From Virgibacillus chiguensis (GTDB lineage Bacteria > Bacillota > Bacilli > Bacillales > Amphibacillaceae): a stretch of DNA of 64,000 bases. The stretch is from assembly GCF_900129865.1 (NCBI RefSeq), contig NZ_FQXD01000006.1:1-64000 (forward strand), in the 5' to 3' direction. This document shows, in pieces, positions 8,430 through 16,970 of this stretch. The first letter of the stretch is position 1; every line of letters starts with the position of its first letter. The position numbers and the translations under genes were made by a program. The notes below the pieces were generated by a model. It saw only the letters and a list, made by a program, of their open reading frames with translations, did not search any database and had not been told where the DNA came from.

Positions 8430-10277
8430 TTATTTTCCGATAAAGCGAAATAGATCACCAAGGATAATTTGATCCGAAGCATATAATTCATTTCTCGCCG
8501 TTTCTAAATAATCAGTACATGTATTTGATTTGACAACCTGTTGCTTGTGCTTATGATAACAACGACCATTTACATAAGCATATTTCCCTGTGACGATGCT
8601 TCCATCACGAAACACAACAGGGGCTTCATTATCTCTCGTAAATAGATTGCGACTAAAATTTATTTGCTCCTTATCTCGTACACCCATTAATTCAGAAACA
8701 GTTGCATGAATATCAATCGTTCCTCCCACTGTTTCTATCTTTTTTCCTTCTTGTCCTGGTACATGGATAATTACTGGCACCTTTTGTAGCTCAAGGTGGC
8801 TCATTTCCGTATCCTCTTGCCCAAGTAATTCATAAACGCCAGCTTCATATTTTTGGGAAATACCATAATGATCTCCATAGATAACAAACACTGTATCTTC
8901 ATACATGTCTTTTTCCTTTACTAATTCAAAAAAACGTTTTAATGCTTCATCCTCATACCGAACGGTTGTTACATATCGATTAACAACACCTACAGATGTA
9001 TTCGCAGGTGCAATAGATTGATCCTCTTCTTCTAATAAAAATGGAAAATGATTCGTTAACGTAAGGAAACTTGCCATATAAGGTTCAGATAAATGAAGTA
9101 ATTTTTCCATTGATTGCTCAAAAAAGGGAATATCTTTTAACCCATAATTAACCGAATTTTCTTCTGTCACATGATAATCTTTTTTCGAGAAAAACCTATC
9201 AAACCCTAACGATTGATACATATCGTCTCTATTCCAAAAAGAAGCATCATTTCCATGAAAAGCAGCAGCCGTATAGCCATTTGCTTCTCGCAAGATATGC
9301 GGTAAAGATTGAAATTCATTGTTCGGTCTGCGAACAAATACAGATCCACTTGGTAAAGGATATAAGCCAGTATTAATCATAAATTCAGCGTCAGATGTTT
9401 TTCCTTGCGCTGCTTGGTCGTATATATTGTTAAAATAAAAACTGTCTTGAATCAGCTCATTTAAAAATGGGGTTATTTCTTTGCCATTCACTTTTTGGTT
9501 AACCACAAAATTCTGTGTAGACTCTAAACTAATAAAAACAACATTCTTTCCTTCCGCTATTCCAAATTCCTGAAACGAATCCTTTTCTTCATTACCTTGG
9601 ATATACGATTGTACTTCTTTTACATCTGCCTCATCTGCAAAAGCTTTCATTACGGGAGATTTAACACCATTTGCTATATTTATCAGCTGATAATTATATA
9701 AACCTAATGACTTCACTAGTTCTTCACGATCGTAATCTGTTTGTAAAAGAAACGGATTTTGAATGAGCGCAATGACCAAAGTAAAGACAAGCAACCCCAC
9801 ACCAGTAAAAGCATATCTTTTCTTATTAGGTACTACTGGATGGTTTTTCTTTCTGTTCATTTTAAAAATAACATACCCAATAACTGCAACATCCACAAAT
9901 AACAACGTATCAAGCGGGGAAAAGAGTTCAACCGTGCTAGGTCCTAAACCTCCTACATTGTTCAATTGTAGTAAAACAGAAACGGTAACAAAATCAATAT
10001 AAAACCGATAATATAGCACATTTGCATACAATATGCCTAACAATAATAGATAAATGATAAATAGCATAAGTGGAGACAAACGTTTTCTCCACAAGAAACT
10101 AATCCCAAACATGATCATAATAATGCCAATCGGGTTGATAAAAACGACCATGATATCAAACCAAGAATAAAGCGGTAGTTGAAAAGTAGTAAAAGAAATA
10201 ATGACTGATTTTAACCATAATAAGATAATCAGCGTCATCAATACATTTCTTTCGATCAACAGAGTTAATTTTCGCAT
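8430..10277 (-). CDS. LtaS-family polymer/phosphoglycerol transferase (membrane sulfatase fold)
   Basis: A 615-residue protein with about five N-terminal membrane helices (residues 10-175) and an extracellular alkaline-phosphatase/sulfatase-fold domain. Catalytic features match lipoteichoic acid synthases: FISLESTQ with metal ligand E252, the nucleophile T294 in QGKTSDAEF, and a C-terminal YGDHYG metal site. An AFA-type site (residues 212-214) could be cleaved by signal peptidase, as in LtaS. LtaS transfers phosphoglycerol from phosphatidylglycerol onto glycolipid; some relatives move phosphoethanolamine. Its start overlaps the fusion gene by 13 bases, so it belongs to a coupled three-gene operon. 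The operon context suggests a specialised paralog, not the housekeeping enzyme. A short GC hairpin follows the stop. Confidence 0.85.
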   Translation of the reverse strand: MRKLTLLIERNVLMTLIILLWLKSVIISFTTFQLPLYSWFDIMVVFINPIGIIMIMFGISFLWRKRLSPLMLFIIYLLLLGILYANVLYYRFYIDFVTVSVLLQLNNVGGLGPSTVELFSPLDTLLFVDVAVIGYVIFKMNRKKNHPVVPNKKRYAFTGVGLLVFTLVIALIQNPFLLQTDYDREELVKSLGLYNYQLINIANGVKSPVMKAFADEADVKEVQSYIQGNEEKDSFQEFGIAEGKNVVFISLESTQNFVVNQKVNGKEITPFLNELIQDSFYFNNIYDQAAQGKTSDAEFMINTGLYPLPSGSVFVRRPNNEFQSLPHILREANGYTAAAFHGNDASFWNRDDMYQSLGFDRFFSKKDYHVTEENSVNYGLKDIPFFEQSMEKLLHLSEPYMASFLTLTNHFPFLLEEEDQSIAPANTSVGVVNRYVTTVRYEDEALKRFFELVKEKDMYEDTVFVIYGDHYGISQKYEAGVYELLGQEDTEMSHLELQKVPVIIHVPGQEGKKIETVGGTIDIHATVSELMGVRDKEQINFSRNLFTRDNEAPVVFRDGSIVTGKYAYVNGRCYHKHKQQVVKSNTCTDYLETARNELYASDQIILGDLFRFIGK

Positions 10278-11887
10278 GAATGAATCTCCTTCTCCCTAGC
10301 AAACTGTTGATATACCTCAACAATAATCTCTATGCCTTTCATAATATGCGAAGCTTGTTGTTGTCCCATAATAGCCACTTGAAACCAGTTATGGTTTAGT
10401 AAATAACTGCTTTCATAACTAACTTGAACCCCTTTTTGTTTTAACACATCACCAAACTGACGTGAACGAATTTCAGGAGGTAGACAAACCGTCACAATGC
10501 CTGGAGAATAATTTTCTCCAGTAAGCACTTGCATGCCAACGCTTTGAAAGGCATTGCTTATATCTCGAAATAGCTTTGTTTTATCTGGACAAAACTGCTG
10601 TAAAGCAGCTTGCATAGCAAACAAACTATTGGATGAATGCGTAAACGGAATACTATCGCTTGTTTGATACCTACCAAGGTCTAAATAACTAGGTATTGAA
10701 TTTTGTGGAAAAAGCTTCTCGTGATGAAACACAATAGCTAATCCCGGGTATGAACCGATACCTTTTCCACTTACCGTGCTTGCTAAATAAACGGACTCTA
10801 AATGAAGCGGTAGAACACCAACCGTACTACAAGCATCTATACATAAACGGACACCATATTTGTTACATAGCTGCTTTAAATCTTCCAATGGATAAACATA
10901 GCCTGTTGATGTCTCGCAATGGACAGTCCATAGCCATTCTATTTCTGGATGCTCCACCAATGTTCGTTTTATTTCTTCTAAAGTAATCGGTGCACTCCAC
11001 GACTTAGAAATGCTTTGGAAAGTAAGGCCGAATCTAACAGCTTGATCCATTAAACGTTCTCCAAATTCGCCATTTGACAGAATTAACCCTGCACCTGGAA
11101 GTGTTGTTAATTGAGCAGCAATCATATCATTTGCAAGTGTACCTGTCCCTACTGCAATTTCTACATAATTAGCATTGGTTACATCACATAATTGTTGCTG
11201 TACCTCTTCCATCACTTTATGTACATCCTTCGCACGATGAGATATTGCTTTATCACTCCATGCTTTTTTTACAGCATCAGAAACCTCTACAGGACCTGGT
11301 AGAAAATTATAATTCTCTTGCCGTGCTTCTTTTCGCAACATTCGTTCAAATAATTTAGAGGCACGCTCAAAGTTTTTCTTCGTTAAATACATGGGTTGAT
11401 ACGGGGCTTCTTCTGTTCCAACTAATGGTCCAAACGCTTTAAACCCTAAATGCTTATAGAGCTTGGTTTGCCTTAATGTTCCAGAAATAACCGCCATATT
11501 AAACCCTTTTTCCAAACAATAGTCTACTAACGTTTCACAGAGACCATAAAAGATACGCCCTCCTCGATACTGCTTTTTTATAGCTAATAGACGTATTTCA
11601 CAAGGGGTTGCAGATGCAGGTAAATAATCATCCACATTATCTAATTTCTGGTCAAGCGAAAAAGGTCTTTGATTATGAACCGAAATCATGCCAATTACTT
11701 CCTTGCCTCGTTTAGCAATAACATATGTATTCTTATCGTCAAAACGGTCTACTAATCTATGGTCGCTGTTCTTTTCATGCTGTGGAATCTCTTCAACAAA
11801 CGTTTCATAGTTTAAACGATAGATTTGCTCTAACTCTTCTTCTAAGTCTGCTATCTTATAAATTACAAAGTATGATTCTTTCACCAT
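10265..11887 (-). CDS. Fusion: GNAT/N-acyl-amino-acid-synthase-like domain plus class V aminotransferase
   Basis: A 540-residue two-domain protein. Residues about 1-180 form an acyltransferase domain: the IYRLNYETFVEE start, a D-rich RLVDRFDDKNTYVIAK stretch, then EIRLLAIKKQYRGGRIF and a late KLYKHLGFKAFG. This looks more like acyl-homoserine-lactone or FeeM-type N-acyl synthases than ordinary N-acetyltransferases. Residues about 192-535 form a fold-type I class V aminotransferase: FLPGPVEVSD, AVGTGTLAND, the cofactor aspartate D351 in CIDACSTVG and the Schiff-base lysine K375 in SGKGIGSYPG. The start shares one base with the upstream PlsY-like stop (TAATG). The substrate is unknown; annotation as a phosphonate or serine transaminase would be a guess. 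Confidence 0.8.
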   Translation of the reverse strand: MVKESYFVIYKIADLEEELEQIYRLNYETFVEEIPQHEKNSDHRLVDRFDDKNTYVIAKRGKEVIGMISVHNQRPFSLDQKLDNVDDYLPASATPCEIRLLAIKKQYRGGRIFYGLCETLVDYCLEKGFNMAVISGTLRQTKLYKHLGFKAFGPLVGTEEAPYQPMYLTKKNFERASKLFERMLRKEARQENYNFLPGPVEVSDAVKKAWSDKAISHRAKDVHKVMEEVQQQLCDVTNANYVEIAVGTGTLANDMIAAQLTTLPGAGLILSNGEFGERLMDQAVRFGLTFQSISKSWSAPITLEEIKRTLVEHPEIEWLWTVHCETSTGYVYPLEDLKQLCNKYGVRLCIDACSTVGVLPLHLESVYLASTVSGKGIGSYPGLAIVFHHEKLFPQNSIPSYLDLGRYQTSDSIPFTHSSNSLFAMQAALQQFCPDKTKLFRDISNAFQSVGMQVLTGENYSPGIVTVCLPPEIRSRQFGDVLKQKGVQVSYESSYLLNHNWFQVAIMGQQQASHIMKGIEIIVEVYQQFAREKEIHSCEN

Positions 11888-12444
11888 TAGTCCCCATTTC
11901 TATGCATAATTACAACAACAAACAGCATTATAAAATAAACTACTGTCAACTCGATATTTCTAAAGAAAATGAACAAGTTTAACGGGATACTACTAAACCC
12001 AATCATCGCTATTAACGTAAGATTTTTATGAAGCTGATACCCTACCAAGATGATAAAACCACAAACAACTAAAGGGATAGGTGCTAACATAAGTGCTGTA
12101 GCTAAGTATACAACTACTCCCTTTCCTCCACGAAAACCTAGTTGTACTGGCCATAAATGACCTAGGAGAAGGGCAATAGCCATACACCCTAATATAATCG
12201 TATCCATTTCCCAAAAGCTGATAGCTATCCATAACGGAATAATTACCTTCCATGCATCTATGATTACTGTAACAATAAACGCAGAACGACTAAAGACCCT
12301 CCCCGCATTTCTAGCTCCAGCATTCGTACTACCTAATTCTCTAATATCTTGTTGATAAAATAGTTTACCAACATAATAAGCGCCATTTAAACAGCCAAAT
12401 ACATAGGCAACCAAAATCCAAATCACTTTTTCCAGTGGCTTCAC
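11887..12444 (-). CDS. PlsY-like glycerol-3-phosphate acyltransferase paralog
   Basis: A 185-residue integral membrane protein. Motif 1 GSTNAGARN lies at 38-46 and motif 2 GHLWPVQLGFRGGKG at 95-109; both are hallmarks of PlsY, which acylates glycerol-3-phosphate from acyl-phosphate. Two things differ from housekeeping PlsY: T replaces the usual G in GSGN, and the protein ends at HRNGD, where the family normally continues through a third conserved motif. The start is a GTG in GGGGTGAAG. The stop overlaps the fusion gene by one base. It is probably a specialised acyltransferase for the product of this operon. Confidence 0.78.
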   Translation of the reverse strand: MKPLEKVIWILVAYVFGCLNGAYYVGKLFYQQDIRELGSTNAGARNAGRVFSRSAFIVTVIIDAWKVIIPLWIAISFWEMDTIILGCMAIALLLGHLWPVQLGFRGGKGVVVYLATALMLAPIPLVVCGFIILVGYQLHKNLTLIAMIGFSSIPLNLFIFFRNIELTVVYFIMLFVVVIMHRNGD

Positions 12445-12483
12445 CCCACATCGAACATATTCCGATTCTCTTTATATTCTAAC

Positions 12484-12513
12484 ATTATAATCCAAAAAAT
12501 TTTAGCTTTCCAA
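12484..12513 (-). promoter_or_regulatory. SigA-type promoter of the PlsY/fusion/LtaS operon
   Basis: TTGGAA (12508-12513) and TATAAT (12484-12489) on the minus strand, with an 18-base spacer. The predicted transcript begins near 12477, about 33 bases before the GTG start of the PlsY-like gene. Confidence 0.6.
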
Positions 12514-12639
12514 AAATTATTCTCAAATAAAACCAGTATGAATTTACCATAAAGTGTTAGAAAAAATTGGCTTAGCCAAGTCATAATGGGGGAATGCTTC
12601 GTATTTTTTATGTGATAAACCAAAAAAACGTATGCTTTC

Positions 12640-12674
12640 CTTTAATGTAAAAAGAAAAGCACCCGTTAAGATGC
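12640..12674 (-). terminator. Terminator of the repetitive hydrophobic protein gene
   Basis: On the minus strand GCATC-TTAACG-GGTGC is followed by TTTTCTTTTT, directly after the stop codon at 12685. Confidence 0.72.
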
Positions 12675-12684
12675 GTTTCAATAA

Positions 12685-13230
12685 CTATTCTTCTTGAAAT
12701 GCTCCAATAAACGATATAACGGTGCCTACTGCTTGTATCCAACTTCCTACAACCCCAATTATACGCTGATCAGACTGATTGTTTTGAAGCGTTTGAATGC
12801 CGCTTATTGCTTGTAAAGAGTTACCAATACCTTGCAATAATGCTCCGATAGTATTTTCCCACACACCCTTTGTGTGATCAGCCCATTCATCACTAGCAAC
12901 TAGAAAACTCCCCAATGCCTGCATCCACAGTCCTGTTATAATCCATTTTTCTTTTGTTATAGGATCAGAAGAACGATAAATCAACATTCCTACTATTACA
13001 GTTGAATTGCCCGTAGCTTGAATTTGGTACCCTAATTTTTCAAAAGAAGCCGTGGTTTCCCCATCAGCAGTGACGCCGCTTCCTAGAGCTTGTAATACAT
13101 TACCTATTAATCGAAGTTGAAAACGTTGATCTTCACTTAAAGATAATTGGGGAGTGCTACCAATCGCCGCTTGTATCGTTCCAATTGCCGAAAGAAGAGA
13201 TCCCGTTATTTCCTTTAAATTAGATGCCAT
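12685..13230 (-). CDS. Repetitive Gly/Gln-rich hydrophobic protein (possibly DUF6944-type)
   Basis: A 181-residue protein with no obvious signal peptide and an internal repeat of the form G-x-x-h-Q-A-h-G: GTIQAAIGS, GNVLQALGSG, GYQIQATGNS, GLWMQALGSF, GNSLQAISG and GSWIQAVGTV. The units recur roughly every 25-40 residues, which suggests amphipathic hairpins that could insert in or lie along a membrane. I recall a Bacillaceae-only family (DUF6944) of this type but cannot confirm it. Function is unknown. A strong terminator follows, so the gene is a monocistronic unit. Confidence 0.65.
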   Translation of the reverse strand: MASNLKEITGSLLSAIGTIQAAIGSTPQLSLSEDQRFQLRLIGNVLQALGSGVTADGETTASFEKLGYQIQATGNSTVIVGMLIYRSSDPITKEKWIITGLWMQALGSFLVASDEWADHTKGVWENTIGALLQGIGNSLQAISGIQTLQNNQSDQRIIGVVGSWIQAVGTVISFIGAFQEE

Positions 13231-13426
13231 TTGATACCCATTCCATCATTTTCTGAACTGAACTTTTACGTAATCAATAACTAGTGTATGACAGATATCG
13301 TATAAGTGATTCTGCTAAAAGTGATTTTCTGACTTTAAAGAGACAACGAAGATAGGGATAGCTGTCATTTTTAATACAGAATCTCTCTACAATTACGCTC
13401 CTGTAGCATGACAATGCTTATCCCCT

Positions 13427-13757
13427 CTCGTATATTATGTTTAGGCGTTATTTTTCCGCCTATTTTATTCTAACTAATTTATAAAAATTGTATCTGCTAG
13501 TGCTACCGTTACTTTCCACTGCAGGCGGACGCTTTCCTCAGGGCTGATTGAGTCTCCTCACTCGCAAAAAACGCTCGTTGCGGGGTCTCAAGTCTCATGC
13601 TTTTCCCGCTGGAGTCGCCGCCTTCCGTTCCAAGTAACTTGGTTTGGACAAACTCATGAATTAGTAAAGACCTAAGATAATATGTCAAATGTCTTGGACG
13701 TTCCGTGATGTTCCTAGATAATGGTCTTAGGATCATTTGGGACAATTCACGAAGCGA
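13427..13757. repeat. Dispersed direct repeat, copy 1
   Basis: It begins CTCGTATATTATGTTTAGGC and continues through a small AGGCG/CGCCT hairpin and a GC-rich core with ACTTTCCACTGCAGGCGGAC (from about 13510). It ends in a CTAGATAATGGTCTTAGG segment at about 13716-13733. A second copy in the same orientation starts at 18093. The core differs in composition from the AT-rich flanks. Copy 1 runs directly into the IS110 transposase fragment. Similar GCAGGCGGACGCTTTCC-type sequences are familiar dispersed elements in Bacillaceae genomes; their function is not known to me. Confidence 0.75.
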
Positions 13758-14058
13758 AGATCGCCAAATATGCAGGACTCTATGGCGTAAACACCAATCT
13801 GGTCGCTTTACAGCTGACGACACATCGTTATCGCGTAATGGAAATCAGTATCTCCGTTATTACCTCGTTGAAGCCGCCAACTTGGTAAGAAGGCATGTTC
13901 CTGAATACAAAGAGTATTACGCGAAAAAGTTCGATGAAGTACCAAAGCATCAACACAAAAGAGCCCTCGTCTTAACTGCAAGAAAACTAGTACGTTTGGT
14001 GGATGCGCTACTACGCAAAAACCAAATTTACACGCCACAAAGGAGCGTCAATACATGA
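13728..14058 (+). pseudogene. IS110-family transposase remnant (C-terminal, frameshifted)
   Basis: The plus strand encodes EAKIAKYAGL in one frame (to about 13780), then WRKHQSGRFTADDTSLSRNG and YLRYYLVEAANLVRRHVPEY in another. A one-base deletion near 13780 is needed to join them. These are the hallmark C-terminal transposase_20 segments of IS110 elements. The N-terminal DEDD catalytic half is missing. It is therefore a dead fragment lying just downstream of the zorB-like gene. Confidence 0.83.
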
Positions 14059-14207
14059 AGCATAATTAGCTTCTAATCCTTTGAGTAATTTGCAGTATTT
14101 TACACATGTTTACTGGAGTCGGTTTAGGGTTGCCTTTTTTAAGCAAATTGTACCTTGATAACTAAAAAACTATTTAATTTTTACTTGACATACTACCGCA
14201 GGTCTTT

Positions 14208-14900
14208 CTACTCACCTAATATATCTCTTGTTTTATCTAATATTTCTTCGTCCTTGAGTCGAAATTTGAATTCCACTCTACGAGAAGCTTCTGCACTATA
14301 ATCCCCTTTCTCATCCATCCTAACGTCGGAGAATGATTTACTGTTTACTGTTAATTTATTTGCTAAATGCTGCTGGATATTCTTGTATGGAAAATCATCA
14401 CTTAATAGGTAGGCAGCAACACTATATGCCCTATTCTGTGCTAACTGTAAATTATATAAATATGACCCATCACGGTCCGTATGACCTTCAATAATGATCT
14501 CCGCAACATACTCTTCATATCCTTCTTGCAACAAAATATCCAAATATTTGGGAACAAATTCGTCTAAAAAAGTATAAGAGTTAGCCTTTAACTCGTGCTT
14601 ATCATAGGCAAACAAAATCTCTGTATTAAAAATGATGGCGCCCGTCTTTTCGTCGACTTCAACACCTAATTCAGAACCACCGAACTCTTCTTTTAAGTCT
14701 TCCACTAACTTTGCTCGTACCCCCATAATTTGGTCTAACGTCTTTTTCATTTCTTCTATTTGTAAGGATTTAATAATCATCATAGCAACAAAAATTAGAA
14801 TAAAGCAAAGCAAAATCGTTGTAAGTAAGTCTGTAAATGATGGCCAAAAATGTCCTTCGTCCCTATTCTGCCTAAATAAACGCTCATATTTAGTATTCAT
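14208..14900 (-). CDS. zorB: ZorB-like OmpA/MotB-family stator protein
   Basis: A 230-residue protein with one N-terminal membrane helix and a C-terminal OmpA-type peptidoglycan-binding domain. FWPSFTDLLTTILLCFILIF contains the channel aspartate D24, equivalent to the proton- or ion-binding residue of MotB and ZorB. The OmpA domain shows FAYDKHELKANS, IIIEGHTDRDGSYLYNLQLA and ASRRVEFKFR. Its start overlaps the ZorA-like gene by 11 bases. In Zorya defence, ZorA5ZorB2 is an ion-driven motor that senses envelope perturbation. No ZorC, ZorD or ZorE gene follows; the next sequence downstream is an IS110 remnant. A plain envelope motor function is the alternative. Confidence 0.78.
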   Translation of the reverse strand: MNTKYERLFRQNRDEGHFWPSFTDLLTTILLCFILIFVAMMIIKSLQIEEMKKTLDQIMGVRAKLVEDLKEEFGGSELGVEVDEKTGAIIFNTEILFAYDKHELKANSYTFLDEFVPKYLDILLQEGYEEYVAEIIIEGHTDRDGSYLYNLQLAQNRAYSVAAYLLSDDFPYKNIQQHLANKLTVNSKSFSDVRMDEKGDYSAEASRRVEFKFRLKDEEILDKTRDILGE

Positions 14901-16719
14901 TTTGGTTCAGCCTAATCGCATTATTTGCAGTGTAATTACGTTGTGAGAAAGTTGCCAATTGCTCGTTTAACATGTGAATTTCCCGCTGCAGATCCTGTAC
15001 GCTTTGTTGGATTGCCCTTACTTGATTTTGCTGTATCGTGTCATTTCTTCTTCTTAGTTCATTCCATTCATTGCGCAGCCCTTCATTTACTTCACGCATG
15101 GACGATTGGAGAGCTTGACCAATTTGATCTAATCGTTTTCCTACAGACCCTTCCAAATTATGAACATAATTGGCTAACGTATCCTTTAATATATGCACAC
15201 TATTATCCAAATGGTTCTCGCGTTGCTGATGGGTTTGCGTCATTTGGGAAATGGTTCCATTTATTTCTTGTAACAATTGACTATTTTTCATAGCCATTTG
15301 TTCAAAAGAACTTATCGTTTGCTGCAAATGTTTTTCAAATGCCGTCGTATTTGTAGCCTGTGATTTCATATGATTGCTAAATGTACGGTTAAATTCTTTT
15401 AATTCTTGGAAACGATCCGATAATAAATGTTTATATTCTGCTTGCGTTTGGTTAATGACTTCAAGAGCATTTGGAAGCTGTGTTAAACCATCCCCCATTT
15501 TATCAAATTCTCTCGACAGTCCATGTAGCTGTTCAATCACACCTGATAGCTTTGTCGATAGATCCGCACCAAATATGGATCTAAATTCACTGTTCTGTGA
15601 CTCCATTTGCACAACGAGTTGTTTGCTCTTTTCCTGTATCGCGGTGAAATTATGATGTAACGATGCTTGTTCATCTAATAAAGTAGATGTGAATTGTTTT
15701 ATTTCCTCTGTGGAATCTAAAAAATTTTGCAACATGCCCATTTGCGAAATCGTTGCTTCTTTTATCTTCTCATATGTTTGTTCGAACGCTTTCTCCTGTC
15801 GTTCGTTATGACTATCCATACGTTTAAAATACGTAAATAATGTAGCAAAATTTTCGTTTAGATTGTCCGTTCCCGTAGCAAAACGATCGGTTACTTTTTG
15901 CATATGTGTAAATAATTGCTGAAATGATTCGAGATTATCTGAAAGCCCATGATTAAATGCAGCTAAGTCTTTAGCGGATTGTTCCAAACTTGAGGTGTAA
16001 TTTTGAAATCCAGCGAAGGCGGCTTCTATTGTTTTAAAGGACTGTTGATTCGATTTTTGTAAATGCTGTATAGAGGTATGAATCGCCTCTGAAATGCTTA
16101 CTAATCGTTGCAGTCCTTTTTCCTCTGTGCCTTCTAATCTTGTCTCCGTCATCAGCATAATATCTGTTAACATAAATTCTGTATTGAATACCTTTATTAA
16201 TACCGTCATCACTAATGAAAATCCCATCCCAACAATACTTGTATAAAAAGCAACATCAATACCAGCTAATACACTTGCTACCCCTGTAACCACATCATTT
16301 CCTTGTAAATCAATACTACCTAAAGAAGAGGTTAAGCCAATAAATGTGCCAAGTACTCCTAATAATATAAACACTGACACGGTCATTTGGACCATTTTAA
16401 TGAGACTAACGACAGACACCTGCCATATACGCCAGTTCGAAAATTGCTCTTGAACAAATGTCTCCACTTTAACCATTTCTCGTTTTTGCTTTTGTTCATA
16501 TTGTTCTTTCAATGTTTTTAACGGATATACATTCAAATTCCCCGTCGTTTTAAGATGATTTCGAATCATTTTTAATTTATTGTAAATGGTAAAATGAATC
16601 AGCAAAGCCAACAGAAACATGACAAACAGGACAACAAAAATAAACTCAATAATGGAGCTGCTTAAAATAGCTTCCACTCTTTGTTCTGATGTAAATAATT
16701 TAAGCATAAATTCAACCAT
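14890..16719 (-). CDS. zorA: ZorA-like MotA/TolQ/ExbB-family motor protein with long coiled-coil tail
   Basis: A 609-residue protein. Membrane helices lie at about 20-47, 103-130 and 145-178; the segment GVLGTFIGLTSSLGSIDLQG and the following helix match the MotA/TolQ/ExbB proton-channel core. Residues about 190-609 are a mostly helical, Gln/Glu/Lys-rich tail with heptad character. That distinguishes it from flagellar MotA (about 260 residues, no such tail) and resembles ZorA, whose long cytoplasmic tail is needed for defence. It is the first gene of a two-gene operon. The ATG follows GTAGGAGGGG. Confidence 0.78.
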   Translation of the reverse strand: MVEFMLKLFTSEQRVEAILSSSIIEFIFVVLFVMFLLALLIHFTIYNKLKMIRNHLKTTGNLNVYPLKTLKEQYEQKQKREMVKVETFVQEQFSNWRIWQVSVVSLIKMVQMTVSVFILLGVLGTFIGLTSSLGSIDLQGNDVVTGVASVLAGIDVAFYTSIVGMGFSLVMTVLIKVFNTEFMLTDIMLMTETRLEGTEEKGLQRLVSISEAIHTSIQHLQKSNQQSFKTIEAAFAGFQNYTSSLEQSAKDLAAFNHGLSDNLESFQQLFTHMQKVTDRFATGTDNLNENFATLFTYFKRMDSHNERQEKAFEQTYEKIKEATISQMGMLQNFLDSTEEIKQFTSTLLDEQASLHHNFTAIQEKSKQLVVQMESQNSEFRSIFGADLSTKLSGVIEQLHGLSREFDKMGDGLTQLPNALEVINQTQAEYKHLLSDRFQELKEFNRTFSNHMKSQATNTTAFEKHLQQTISSFEQMAMKNSQLLQEINGTISQMTQTHQQRENHLDNSVHILKDTLANYVHNLEGSVGKRLDQIGQALQSSMREVNEGLRNEWNELRRRNDTIQQNQVRAIQQSVQDLQREIHMLNEQLATFSQRNYTANNAIRLNQNEY

Positions 16720-16751
16720 GGATTCCCCTCCTACTACGTCCCAAATGTATT

Positions 16752-16780
16752 ACTATATAGATATTCAAGGCATGTTCCAA
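16752..16780 (-). promoter_or_regulatory. SigA-type promoter of the zorAB-like operon
   Basis: TTGGAA (16775-16780) and TATAGT (16752-16757) on the minus strand with a 17-base spacer, about 33 bases before the zorA-like ATG. This gives the pair its own promoter. Confidence 0.6.
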
Positions 16781-16970
16781 TCATGAATATAGATAGGAGA
16801 GAATCCGTTATTTATTGTCTGATTAAAAAATGAATAGGTTTGCGAAATAGTAGTTAAGGTAGCGAAGATCCTGTATTTACGAGTGTTTCAAACTTTTGTC
16901 GGAGAAAAAACAGGGGAAACAGTATCCGCTCAGCTCATACAAACGATATCGTATGTCATGATTTTCAAGG

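Noticed and set aside
12441-12623. 60-codon frame ending in the PlsY-like start (GTGA overlap)
   Set aside because: A good promoter (12484-12513) lies inside it, so the transcript would begin within the frame. The TTG start has a weak ribosome site and the composition looks like noise.
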